This document shows, one piece after another, positions 32,958 through 42,887 of a stretch of DNA of 64,000 nt. This DNA comes from Yponomeuta sedellus. Lineage: Eukaryota; Arthropoda; Insecta; Lepidoptera; Yponomeutidae. The stretch spans positions 2,632,775 to 2,696,774 of the forward strand of contig OW203725.1 in NCBI GenBank assembly GCA_934045075.1, given 5' to 3'. Position 1 is the first letter of the stretch; the number at the start of each line of letters is the position of its first letter. A model generated the notes under the pieces. It saw nothing but the letters and a program-made list of their open reading frames with translations, was not told the origin of the DNA and ran no database searches. A program made the translations under genes and the position numbers.

Positions 32958-33228
32958 GTTAGTTAGTTAGACCTGAGATTTCCGCACTTAGCCTCATAGT
33001 TGGGCCATTGTACGTAGCAAGCGCTGAGGTACGCTAACACCTCAGACACTAGGGTTTCCTTACGATGTTTTCCTTCACAGTCAGCGAGTAGTATTGCTAC
33101 TATAATTTCACAAATGTACATAACTTAGAAAACAAAGTCATTGGTACATGCCGGGGTTCGATCCCACGACCTCCCGATTGAGAAGCCGGCGTTCTACATC
33201 GCTCCGCTACTACCGCTCCGAGGAAAAG
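32958..33228 (-). repeat. SINE-E copy, near-identical to the one at 56828-57100
   Basis: On the minus strand it has the head GGTAGTAGCGGAGCGATG and B box GGGATCGAACCCC. The body runs through the AACATCGTAAGGAAACCC region and AGCGCTTGCTACGTACAATG to CCGCACTTAGCC read on the plus strand. The copy at 56828-57100 differs at about ten positions by eye. A plus-strand SINE-E lies just upstream (32760-32955), forming an inverted pair. Confidence 0.75.
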
Positions 33229-33640
33229 TGAGTATCTGTCTTTACATACGTTAGCGTTTGAAATCGCCAAACTGTGGTGGGCGTGCGTAGGGAAATGCTT
33301 TTTCATTTCTTATACTCTGAAAGTAGTAGTGGTTTTGATCTGAATATTGGGTGGAAAATGCTGCTTCCCTCCATAGATAGGGAAAAACTCATTCAAATTA
33401 CTTCCCACCTAAGGCCGGAATGAACTTTAAAAATAGAACTACTGTCAGCTGTGAGTTTTATGTAAAAAAACTAATTAAAAATGCGGCCATGTTATTTTCT
33501 AAACAGCCAGTGTGAACTTAGCACAAGGTGAGTCCCATATTTAAAATTTAAAAATTCGACATAAATTGGCGCGATACTAATCTGTTATATGTATGTATCT
33601 GTGACGGAATAAAAAAAAAAAAGGTAATAATCTTTTATAG

Positions 33641-34124
33641 TCCGTTCACATTAACTTGACGCGTGAGAGAATTGGTAACAAGGACATAACATGTGAATTA
33701 GCTTTTGGACCTAATCGGAAGATGGTTAAACAAGCCCTCAATCCTTTTATTTTCCCCAAGTAATGGGAATGATTTCATATTTAACATGGTAACAGTAAAC
33801 ATCTCAGTGCTACCAATTCTCTCACGCGTCAAGTTAACGTGAACGCACAATATGCTAAGATTTGAATATTAAAAATGAGTTTTTTTTCCTCATATTCCAA
33901 ATGAAAAGTACAGTGCGTTCACATTAACTTGACGCGTGAGAGAATTGGTAGCACTGAGATGTTTACTGTTACCATGTTAAATAAGAAATCATTCCCATTA
34001 CTTGGGGAAAATAAAAGGATTGAGGGCTTGTTTTACCATCTTCCGATTAGGTCCAAAAGCTCATTCACATGTTATGTCCTTGTTACCAATTCTCTCAGGC
34101 GTCAAGTTAATGTGAACGCACTGT
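33641..34124. mobile_element. Two copies of a 34-bp-TIR MITE in opposite orientation
   Basis: Copy 1 (about 33643-33848) and copy 2 (about 33911-34123) both end in GTTCACATTAACTTGACGCG and its complement. The interior of copy 2 is the reverse complement of copy 1. The DNA to the right of each copy (GCTAAGATTTGAATATTAAA, then a T run and CCTCATATTC) is the same and in the same orientation. The segment was therefore duplicated in tandem and one MITE flipped. No coding capacity. Confidence 0.85.
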
Positions 34125-34542
34125 TTGCTAAGATTTGAATATTAAAAATGAGTTTTTTTTCCTCATATTCGAAATGAAAAGAAGAGTGTTTAACTCTACT
34201 TTAACTCTATTTTTTTTCGACACGGGTAAAAGAATCAATTCCTACTCGGACATAATACCTCGGGAATTGATTCTTTCGACCCTCAGTTAACAATCTACTA
34301 TTAAGAGATAGGTATACGCAGTACTATATATACAATACAATAATACAATATCTATATAGATACACTCTAAGTCTGGGTGTCAATCTGGTGATAATCAGCC
34401 CCGCAGGGGTGAAACCCAGATTATTCGGGTTATGAACCTGTAAAATTGATAATGACTGATGAATTGAGGTAGTTGAACACCTCAGATATTCGGGTTTTCT
34501 CACAATGTTTTCCTGGAATTTTGAGGCTACCCTTCTCTATGC

Positions 34543-34754
34543 AAAAACCCAATTCTTCCCGCGGGTGTCGTAAAAGGCGACTAAGGGACACAAACCCGGA
34601 GGGCAGCAGCGCCCTCTGCAGTACAATTCCACCGAACTGCGATCCCCAACCGGCATGCCCAGCGTGGGGATTGTGGGCATTACCCCCTATTATAGCACAA
34701 CGTGGCGCCCTTTAGGGTTATGTCCAGCTGTGGACTAGTATAACCTGACGACGA
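34543..34754 (+). repeat. SINE-A copy
   Basis: Full head, small deletions in the tail half. It shares outer flanks with the copy at 29228-29450. Confidence 0.8.
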
Positions 34755-35224
34755 TGCAAAAATGACAATTTCTCTGTAGCGCCCAAAATGTCTTGTAGTT
34801 TTTACTATCTATTTGGCAGTTTCATTCTGATGTGCTCATTGTTCTGTTTAGAATAGTATGCTTTCTATTCTATTATTTGTACTAAATAAATTTTAAGCGC
34901 TGAGGTAGATGAACTCCTGAGACACTCAGTTTCCTCACGACGTTTTCCTGTAATTTTGAGGCTATCTATTTATTTGTCTTTGTCCATTGTTGCTTAAAAT
35001 AGTAGGTATCATAACATCCTATTCTTTGTAGTATAGTTTTTTGCGACACGCTTAGTTGAGTTTGCAGTCTTTGTTTGCGTAAGTATAGTGTACATTATTA
35101 TTCGTGTTATTATTTACCTTGTCTTGTATGAGCAACTTTGTATGCGTAAAAGGAAAATGATGAAAGATTAAGGGTTAGTTACCACAAATTGATAATAGCC
35201 TTAGAATCCATTACTTAGATATAA

Positions 35225-35450
35225 GGATGAACCGACAACCGTTGGAGTAAACGTGTTCTTGAGTGGAGACCGCGACTTGGCAAACGTAGTGTAGGAAGCC
35301 CTCCGACCAGGTGGGATGACGATCTGCGAAAAATTGCCGGCAGATGCTGGATGCGGCAAGCTGAAGACAGGGCGCTATGGCGCTCATTAGGGGAGGGCTA
35401 TGTCCAGCAGAGGACTACATAATATAGCCTGAAGAAGAAGAATAAGGATG
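35225..35450 (+). mobile_element. RTE-type LINE 3' end
   Basis: Contains GTGGAGACCGCGACTTGGCA, CCGACCAGGTGGGATGACGA, GCTGGATGCGGCAAGCTGAA, then GCTCATTAGGGGAGGGCTAT and a GAAGAAGAAGAA tail. It is the plus-strand counterpart of 27756-28110 and shows directly that the SINE-A tail is a LINE tail. Confidence 0.75.
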
Positions 35451-35936
35451 TGTTCTTGCGTAGGGACTATTAAATTCAATGCTATTAGGTATGCTTACGC
35501 TGCTAATAGTAGGTGCCTATAGGCTCAGAGCAGTAGTAGGTACAGAGGGGTGCATCCCTAAAATAAATAGCTGTTCAATAGAGTCCTATTAGTCCGGTAA
35601 TGGTCATTTCATTCACACTATCGGTAGTCTAGTAACTAATCGCATTGCAATGGCATAACCCGTGCTACTTAACTCGGCGCCTTGCGCGGTTAGATCTTCT
35701 TCGCGAGAGATGGCTATTTAATTTGCTCGGGTTTTACCCCTGCAGTGACATTGTACTGTTATTGCTTTGTAGACTACCAAATTGAGGCAAATATCAACCA
35801 TTGTCGTGCTTATTTCGTTCTATTGAAAAATTTAGGAAGTATTAGACTGGCCTGTATTGTTACTATTGGTATCGCGACTATAGTCTATTTGCTTAGGTAA
35901 ATAAATGAATATAAATAATCTTGATAAGTAATAATA

Positions 35937-36030
35937 ATCGTGGTAGAGTATGGCCTAACTTTTCTGCTATGCAGGAAGAGACCCGTGCCCCAGCAGTGGG
36001 GACATACAAGGGGTGATATCGATACCGACT
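35937..36030 (-). repeat. SINE-D head fragment
   Basis: GTGGTAGAGTATGGCCTAAC through GACCCGTGCCCCAGCAGTGG to a GATATCGATACC end; only the first 90 bp of the family. Another minus-strand head fragment is at 37495-37590. Confidence 0.7.
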
Positions 36031-36069
36031 TAAAAAAAATAGTTAAGTTAAGAATTTGTATTTGTTGAG

Positions 36070-36530
36070 CTAGGGTAGCGGGGCAGCAGAACAACGCCTT
36101 CTCAATCGGGTGGTCGCGAGTTCGAATTCCGGCATTTACCATACCAATGACTTTGAGCCCGCGGGTCACCGTTCTGATAAAAGGAGAAGAGGTAAAATTG
36201 TTCGTGAATTTTTCAAACTAAGATTTTGCAAAACAAGACTTCTCTACCCAAATTTCTTTTTGTATTGCGACTGTAGATGGTATTTCTAAATTATTACATC
36301 TGAGTTTGCAGTAGCAATATCACACACTACCGTGAAGAAAAACATTGTGAGGAAACCCGCGGTTTCATTGGCCCCGCACGTGTTGGCTTGTCTTTCCTGT
36401 GGGTTTTACCGCCTAAGTTCTCTGAACCTACTCCATCAACAATGTCCCAGGCACTACGGCGTTCGAGTGGTCCCTTTGCCTGTTTAGTGGAGTGAAGGTG
36501 CCTCTGGACGCTGTAAAAATCATTTCATTA
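36070..36530 (+). repeat. SINE-E-like copy followed by another repeat fragment
   Basis: A GGTGGTCGCGAGTTCGAATTCC B-box region, ATGACTTTGAG, then CAGTAGCAATATCACAC and AACATTGTGAGGAAACCC-type ends with an extra 100 bp inside. It is followed at 36460-36525 by the GTTCGAGTGGTCCC/GAAGGTGCCTCTGGACGC repeat also seen at 61265-61345. Confidence 0.55.
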
Positions 36531-36559
36531 CGTGGATGCTTCAGTGACGTAATTATGGG

Positions 36560-37110
36560 AAGAAAGACGCGCCTTTCTTTGTTTTTTAAACGAGCGCCAT
36601 GTGTTTCTAAATTATGGTCTGAATGTCCCCTTAAAAAAATAAACTAATTTAATGCCACCCTCGTCACCCCCACTCTAAACCCGTTCTAAGACACGGAAAA
36701 TTCAGATTCCTTTATTGCCATTATCACGTGTCATTACACTTCTTATGTAATTTAAGAGGTACCTACAATGACACCCTGTAAGGGTACTACAATATAATTT
36801 TATTAATTGTTCGCTTAAAACTATCTATTACTAATATTTTTTTTTACACATTTTCCTTTCTATTGTGTAGTTTAACATTTATCATTGAAAAATTATTGAA
36901 GAGGATAGTAACATTCTAATAAGAATATCAACAATTTCATTTCACAAAGTCATCAACAGATGGCGCTAGGTGTATCCAAAATTATTTTCGTGTGTAGTTC
37001 CATCCTTGAATGCAAGCTTACTGATAATTATGTATTGTATCTATACTTCCCGTCTACTGTATCGTCGACATTGTTTTTTTCTTAATGTTAAGTATTTATT
37101 CCGCTCTTGT
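36560..37110. other. Unassigned AT-rich intergenic DNA
   Basis: No gene or repeat recognised. Confidence 0.4.
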
Positions 37111-37127
37111 GTTATACTTAGGGCCGG

Positions 37128-37262
37128 TTTCTGAATTGACAATTTCACTAAGTAAATACTTATGTAACGTACAGAACGTTACTTCGTACTTGCACACAGA
37201 ATATATTACCCGCTCTTTGCTGAGAAATTCGAGGAGACAGCCCTACAGTTAACCAAGAAGTT
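37128..37262. mobile_element. FB-1 palindromic MITE, copy 2 (right end lost)
   Basis: Starts GGGCCGGTTTCTGAATTGAC. The second arm breaks off after CTACAGTTAA, and the centre carries an insertion around ACTTGCACACAG. Confidence 0.7.
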
Positions 37263-37614
37263 TTGTTTTTTACTAGAAGAAAAAACAAAAAACGACTTAA
37301 AGAAAAATAATAACCAAAGACGTGGCAGCATGGTCTAAGACCTTAGCCGGTTTCTTGCGGGACGAACTAAAAAAAAAAAAAAGAAAAATAATAAGTTTGA
37401 AGTAGCAACGAGGTCACATACTTTTTGGCAGGCGAAAACAATGGTTACCTATTTATTAAAAAAAAAAATTAAAAAAATAGTTCATAGTAATTTATGGTAG
37501 CATGGTGTGGCCTAACCCTTTTTGCGATGCAGGAAGAGATCTGCGCCTTAGCAGTGGGGACATACAATATCGAATAAGATATCGAATCCATGGTAGAGTC
37601 ATCAATACTATTGC

Positions 37615-37835
37615 AAAATTTTAAAAACCTATTTAGAGGCTAAAATTCCACCCATACCGGGACTCGAATCCGCGAACCCTGGCTAACCGTCCCAGCGCTC
37701 TACCAACTGAGCTAATGAGAGACTACCCGGCATCCGTAAAATTTCGAACCTCTTTACAATACTCTCTGTATCACGTATCGCCTCTAAATAGGTTTTTAAA
37801 AATTTTCCTTAGTACGGGTTAATGCATTAAAAAAA
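37615..37835 (-). repeat. tRNA-like repeat bounded by inverted ends
   Basis: Left end AAAACCTATTTAGAGGC and right end GCCTCTAAATAGGTTTTT are inverted copies. Between them lies a minus-strand tRNA-like segment (about 37650-37720) and its leader up to CTGTATCACGTATC. This is the most complete example of the family with its ends in TIR arrangement. Confidence 0.75.
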
Positions 37836-37857
37836 ATAACTATTGCAAATGTTAAGG

Positions 37858-38454
37858 CAGTGCTGCAAACTCTACTGATTTATCAGGAGATTTCCTGATT
37901 TTAGGCACTGTCTCCTGATCTACTGTTTTATTTGAAGAATTGAGTAAAGTCTCCTGAATTTTGACAAGTAGCCACTACATTTCTGCATATTCCACCTTTG
38001 TTAACTAACTAACACTAACACAATCTCAATGACTAGTTCTACGAAAAAAATAAGTATTCGCAACATGTTTTTGGTGTAGGTACTTGTTGGAAGTTTGCAT
38101 AGGCATTGGAGATTTTCTTTTGGTACTCTGGCCAAAATAGAAGCATTTTTTTTAGGTAGAGGCAACTCAAATTACTGACTTTAATCTACCTAACTGTCAA
38201 CTGTCAAAAGTCTTGAGTGTCAAAGGTTTTTTTTTTTGTTATTTTATGGTCTGGTAACACAATCTTTAAGTCATATCTTTATTCAATGACCAAGCATTTG
38301 TGTTGTATTTTTCTGCTTCACTAACTTAATTTACTTAATCTAAACTCATAATTGATCAAAAGGGTATTTTTAGTTTTCTTCCGATTTTTTTGGCGTCTCC
38401 TGATTTTTTCTTCAATGTCTCCTTTTTTTCTTGCTGGTGGGGTTTGCTGCACTG
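37858..38454. mobile_element. hAT-type non-autonomous element, 597 bp
   Basis: Ends CAGTGCTGCAAAC and GTTTGCTGCACTG, 13-bp inverted repeats. Flanked by a perfect 8-bp duplication TGTTAAGG (37850-37857 and 38455-38462). TCTCCTGA-type motifs recur near both ends, like transposase-binding subterminal repeats. No transposase ORF. Confidence 0.9.
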
Positions 38455-38462
38455 TGTTAAGG

Positions 38463-39190
38463 TTTGCAACACTTCAATGAAAGCGTCTTGTATTTTCATA
38501 ATTACTTGTCTACTAATAAAAAACCACCATAAAACCTAAAATGATACGCTTTAACACTGCCAAAGAGACAAGACTAATTTTATATTTTATCTGTTAACTT
38601 GAAAGGAAAAATAATTATTTTATCGGTACTAAAAAACATTGCGCGTTTGTTTCTTAGAAATGTCGTTGTTTAAGGCTGTGTCCTCAACTTATTTCACAAA
38701 GAGACAAAAGGGGAGATTAGAGAGTATACACCGCTACGAAAAACCAACCTTAACGATAACAAAAATAAGGTAGACATTCCTGTGGCCGGGCAGTCAGTTT
38801 TGTGACGTTACAGAAGCGGAGGATTGAAAATAGCGCAACGCGTTTATGGCGGTGTACACAATATTTTTATGGTCGTCCATCGCGCTATGGTCGCCATTGT
38901 CTCACACACCGCAGACCTCTTTCTATGGGGCGGACAATGAGTGACAAAAGCGTAACTGATACTTTTCACAATAAATCGGGAAATAATTAACTTTAATTGC
39001 GGATAGCGTGTGGGCGCGAGGCGTCCGTGACGTCACGACAGTGATATTCCGGGCCCTATTTTTTATAACTGCTGTTGATTTTTTGTTTGTTTTTTAATTA
39101 TGATATTTATTTTATTAACTTTAAATATTTATTTACTTATTTTACTTATTATATTTATTTTAGTAATAATAAGAAATATAAATTCATAAT
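38463..39190. other. Non-repetitive DNA about 2 kb upstream of Sox21a
   Basis: No repeats recognised. A perfect CRE palindrome TGACGTCA lies at 39028-39035 in a GC-richer patch. It is a possible distal regulatory region of Sox21a by position only. A 62-codon open frame at 38802-38990 has no known domain. Confidence 0.3.
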
Positions 39191-39394
39191 ATAAACTCAT
39201 TACATTACGCAGATCTCATTAGGTAACCCTAATACTAAGTATACAAGTAACTGACTTGTTTTACAGGTGCTAACTCGACGATATATTTAGTACAAAGAAT
39301 ACATAGATAACATCCAAGACCTGAGACAAACTAGAAAAGTTCGATTCCTAGTTTGTCCCGGCCGGGGATCGAACCCGAGACCTTCGGTCATTTC
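39190..39394 (-). repeat. SINE-C copy (5' truncated)
   Basis: Minus-strand tail and B-box region of SINE-C, cut off after GAACCCGAGACCTTCGGTC. Confidence 0.75.
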
Positions 39395-39454
39395 TATCGG
39401 TCATTTTATTTATGTTATTTTTTTTATTTCTTCTATATTTTTATCTATTCTATT

Positions 39455-39735
39455 TGAAGCGCTCGGAAAATATGCCACTAGCGGTAGTCATGCGATGGTC
39501 ACCCATCCAGTTCCTGATCACTCCTGTTGTTGCTCAACACGAGTCATTGATTCAAATCACTTAGTTCCATTAGGCCACGAGCGCGTCATAACGTCTACAG
39601 TTACCTATTATTTTCCCGCCTTTTACTGCTTCTCCGACTCTCTAAGGTTTACTGGAAGAAATCTCTTTCAGAGATAAGCCCGCCTTTTTACATGTTTCTT
39701 AAGTAATATCCTGTTAAATGTTTCGTGTGCAATAA
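39455..39735 (+). repeat. SINE-D 3' part and a LINE tail
   Basis: 39455-39590 is the last 130 bp of SINE-D (GAAGCGCTCGG to GGCCACGAGCGCGTC). 39640-39735 is a LINE 3' tail (TTTACTGGAAGAAATCTC, then AATAAAGTAA). Confidence 0.65.
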
Positions 39736-39740
39736 AGTAA

Positions 39741-39945
39741 GACGAGCTCTGTGGCGCAGCGGTATTACATCTGCCTTCCATGCGAGAGGTCCCGGGTTCG
39801 AATCCCGGCTGGAGACAACAAAAATCCCTGGGTCTTGGATGTTTACATGTTTATGATGTCGTTGTTTCTGGTTCCCACGTCACAAGGTATCCTAGTGTGG
39901 AGCCAGAAGCAACGTATGTGCCTGTATGTAAATGTTATGTTATGG
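39741..39945 (+). repeat. tRNA-derived SINE-B copy
   Basis: Head GACGAGCTCTGTGGCGCAGC, B box GGTTCGAATCCCGGCTGG, body as at 2093-2293, ending AATGTTATGTTATG. Unlike the first copy, it is not followed by a TATG array. Confidence 0.85.
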
Positions 39946-40029
39946 TTGAGAACGATTATGGTCTCTACTTTTTCCCCGGCGCGTAATATGTATGTCTCAT
40001 GTGTCTCGTAGGAATGTCTAAAATAACTC

Positions 40030-40255
40030 GTGTTGGCACAGTGCTAGAACCGCCACACATTAAGGAGATCGTGGGTTTGAATCCTGGCAAGTATCATGCA
40101 TGATTTAGTTTTCTAAGTTACGGACGTTTGTGATGTTTTAGTAGCATTCACACTACCACTAGCTGTGAAGGAAAAGATTTTGAGGAAACCCTACCTCAGG
40201 TATTTACATACCTCAGCGCATCTACTTACAATGGCTCATCTAAGTGCAGAAATCT
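40030..40255 (+). repeat. SINE-E copy, last repeat before the Sox21a island
   Basis: GTGGGTTTGAATCCTGGC B-box region through AAAGATTTTGAGGAAACCC and CTAAGTGCAGAAATCTCAGG. No recognised repeat occurs between its end and 42455. Confidence 0.65.
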
Positions 40256-40399
40256 CAGGTCTAAGTAACTGTTATTGCAATCAGTGACTATTAATGCTGA
40301 AACTAAACAGTTGCTTCCTAATTGCACAATTTCTAAACACCTTAGTTAGAGTTTGTTTTAAGAACGATCAGGGCTCTTATTCTCATATTGATCCCCAGA

Positions 40400-40827
40400 T
40401 AATATTGATACAAGAAAATCTTCAGGATTTAAACGGCGACTCTGATTGACGGTTTCACAAATTGCACATTTTAATCTACTGCAGTTACATCATGCCGCGC
40501 TTTGGGCTAAGCTACACGGTTCTAAACAGCTGTCTTGTGTTCCGCACCAGAGCGTGGGGTGGCCGCGAGTGAGACAACACCACACACACCGAAAACGCAT
40601 CGCGAGCGAGCGAGAGGCAAGAGGGGGGAAGAGTCTCAAGCCCGCGCTCCGATTGGCCGAACCCCGACCGCCCCTTTCCACTCCTCTCTCGCACCGTGAT
40701 CGGAGCGAAGCTCAGAATATTTCGTCAGTCTTGCGCTCGCCTCCGACGCGACACAATCACCTGTTTCACTGTGCTCATTCAACATTTTGTGCCATATAAA
40801 GTTAATGTACTATACCCTCAATAGTCA
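40400..40827 (+). promoter_or_regulatory. Sox21a: Probable Sox21a promoter and 5' UTR
   Basis: Composition shifts from AT-rich to GC-rich, with a GAGA-like run (GCGAGCGAGCGAGAGGCAAG near 40597-40620). TCAGTC at 40725-40730 matches the insect initiator TCAGTY; no TATA box lies 30 bp before it and no DPE is evident. CATATAAAG at about 40792-40800 is too close to the start codon to act as a TATA box unless transcripts begin within the ORF. CTCAATAG just before the ATG could be a splice acceptor from an upstream non-coding exon. A 117-codon upstream open frame (40446-40799) in another phase has no known domain. Transcription start is an inference. Confidence 0.45.
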
Positions 40828-41553
40828 ATGAACATGTCGACTTTGAGTCATCACCCGTACGCGTTCTCCATGCACCCCGGCATGCTGCCCGACTACCCGG
40901 GGCAGCATCACCCGGTGCCCTCATCCTCACCATCAGAGGGACACATCAAAAGGCCCATGAACGCCTTCATGGTCTGGTCCAGACTCCAGCGGAGACAAAT
41001 CGCTAAGGACAACCCTAAGATGCACAACTCCGAGATCTCCAAGCGTCTGGGTGCTGAATGGAAGTTACTGTCCGAGATGCAGAAGCGGCCTTTTATAGAC
41101 GAAGCGAAGAGGCTGCGTGCTCTGCACATGAAGGAACACCCGGATTACAAGTACCGTCCGCGCCGGAAGCCCAAGCCCCCGACGTCTGGAGGGCCGGGCG
41201 CCGGCGGGTTCCCGAGCTTCCCGCTGCCGTACTTCGCCGGGCCGGCGCCGAGCCCGCTGGACTTGCCCTACCACGCCGTCCCGCCCTACTTCCCGCACCA
41301 GCTCGACCACCTGCAGTTCTCCAAGCTGATGTCCCCGACGGAGAAGATGCCGACCTCTTCCTCTGCCGCTGCCGTGGTCTCCTCCTTCTATTCGTCGCTT
41401 TACACGTCGCCGTCGGCGCCACCAAAGCCGTTCTCCTCGCCGCTGTTCCACCAGTACGGAGCTGCGCCGCCGTCACCCGTTTCCCCAATCATGCCGAACC
41501 AGCACAGTCCCCATGATGACCAGCTACGGCGGCAGGTCTCTGTGATTTATTGA
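40828..41553 (+). CDS. Sox21a: Sox21a, SoxB-group HMG-box transcription factor
   Basis: An intronless 241-residue protein. The HMG box spans about residues 39-117: [14 protein letters not shown] opens it, [17 protein letters not shown] is the SoxB core, and [14 protein letters not shown] closes it. HMG boxes of this type bind ACAAT/ACAAAG sites in the minor groove and bend DNA. Basic clusters at KRPM and RPRRKPK are the usual nuclear signals. Helix 1 reads [10 protein letters not shown] where most SoxB proteins have GQRRKMAQEN. Outside the box are a His/Pro-rich N-terminus and a Pro/Ser-rich C-terminus with [10 protein letters not shown] and a terminal LRRQVSVIY. The LQRR box variant and the LRRxVxVxY end agree with insect Sox21a as I know it rather than Sox21b, Dichaete or SoxNeuro. 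Two start codons exist: 40828 and 40834 (Met3). The second has A at -3 and is the better context. The CDS is GC-rich against AT-rich flanks. In Drosophila, Sox21a acts in intestinal stem-cell differentiation; a like role here is inference. Confidence 0.93.
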   Translation: MNMSTLSHHPYAFSMHPGMLPDYPGQHHPVPSSSPSEGHIKRPMNAFMVWSRLQRRQIAKDNPKMHNSEISKRLGAEWKLLSEMQKRPFIDEAKRLRALHMKEHPDYKYRPRRKPKPPTSGGPGAGGFPSFPLPYFAGPAPSPLDLPYHAVPPYFPHQLDHLQFSKLMSPTEKMPTSSSAAAVVSSFYSSLYTSPSAPPKPFSSPLFHQYGAAPPSPVSPIMPNQHSPHDDQLRRQVSVIY

Positions 41554-42280
41554 AGACCGATGGAGCTTCCTTGAGAGGCTCAAACGTATAAACGGAGACG
41601 GCCGGCACGGACAAAACGCGGCATCGGCGTCGCCTCCTGATGCCTGCATGCTCAGTTGCAGTGCTGTGAACTGTGGAAAGCTTATGTCGTCTCGTATTTA
41701 TTATTGGACCGTTAATTTATTACTTTAGTCTATAGTTAGTACAGTGATGTCATATCAAAGTGTTCTGTAAATAGTCTCGGATGTAAGTACCCAATTGTAG
41801 GCCCTTTGGGTGCTGTCTGTATCAGTTGTTTGACTGTGATTTTTAATTTGACATACTTAACTGTCGTGCTGGTAAGCGAAGTGAGATTGTGAACCAAAAA
41901 GAGATTATTTTCTAAATAGGTGTCTCATTAATTAAGACAACGACTGCAGTGTTTAGTCTCGTAATTTTTTAAGCCTAACATTCCTTTTGATTTCAGTCAA
42001 AGTTGCTGTTGTCTGTGAATGTTGCATGCAACCACTTTTATTTATTTATTTATTGATTGATTCTCATATGTTTTGTAGATATGATTGTCTATTTGTAAAA
42101 TTAGTTACCCGCATGTAAGTTTAGGTACTTAGAGTGCTTGTAAATATTATGTTTTAAATGGAAATCGATGTGAATACCAACGATGTTAGATTAAATTATT
42201 ATAATGATACGATAATGTTCGTGGAAACTTTGTTAATGCCATACGATTAAAACGGAAATTGTTTTTATTTTAGCACTTCG
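41554..42280 (+). promoter_or_regulatory. Sox21a: Sox21a 3' UTR with Pumilio-type sites
   Basis: Repeat-free AT-rich sequence after the stop. Two UGUAAAUA Pumilio-type elements (41766-41773 and 42139-42146) and an AUUUA-rich tract near 42038-42055 suggest post-transcriptional control. ATTAAA variants near 42191 and 42246 are the only poly(A)-signal candidates; no AATAAA is seen before the retroelement at 42455. The end of the transcript is therefore uncertain. Confidence 0.5.
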
Positions 42281-42454
42281 TTTTCCTTCTTCAACCCTCT
42301 TGGAAGCCTGACTTGTGAGTTGGAGATTTATTGTTTCTTTTGAAGAACTTTTAACTTAAAAATAGTCTTGCTCTTTGCTCTTTAAGTGCTACTTAGAAAA
42401 ATCGGTTGGTAACTTGACCTGGATTTAACAAGGACATGGAACACCTTTTTGTTT

Positions 42455-42650
42455 CGATCAGAGGGATAGGCAGAGGCCAGGGACTGCCACTTGCCACGAT
42501 CCTAACAGATCACCTTCGCTTTATCAACGTTCATTAGTCGTTGCATGCACGCACGCCGGTTCCGGGTACTTTTTATCTTTCCTTTTGCTAGTACATCCCC
42601 TATTTGGTCGATCTATGTCCGCCTGGGACGTCCCTTACCATGAAAATATT
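42455..42650 (-). mobile_element. RTE-type LINE C-terminal fragment (family 2)
   Basis: The minus-strand frame reads GRPRRT, stop (TAG), IDQIGDVLAKGK, then the DRGKWQSLASA-type ending. It matches 5645-6016, and the stop codon is at the same position although spelled differently (TAG here, TAA there). Confidence 0.7.
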
Positions 42651-42717
42651 TGAAGGAAATAGGTGAAAATATTTATAGAGTAAAGTCTAAAGAATTCTAA
42701 GTGTTCCCAAGAGTCGG

Positions 42718-42848
42718 CCCGCCAATGTCTTACAATCCTCCACCAACCTGGATTTGGCTCCCGTAGTGGAGTATGCCCTTAACCACAATGGTGCGGGAAG
42801 AGACCCGTGCCCCAGCAGTAGAGACATGCAAAGTGTTGATACCATATA
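42718..42848 (-). repeat. SINE-D head fragment
   Basis: CTTACAATCCTCCACCAACC through GAGACCCGTGCCCCAGCAGT to a GTTGATACC end. Confidence 0.7.
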
Positions 42849-42887
42849 AAATTATATTGTTCAGTAACTAATAGTATTCTAGAACAT

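Noticed and set aside
40792..40800. TATA box (CATATAAAG) for Sox21a
   Set aside because: It is only about 30 bp from the start codon, so transcripts would begin at or after the ATG.
41058..41516. Frames of 128-152 codons overlapping Sox21a
   Set aside because: Shadow frames of the GC-rich Sox21a coding sequence without domains.
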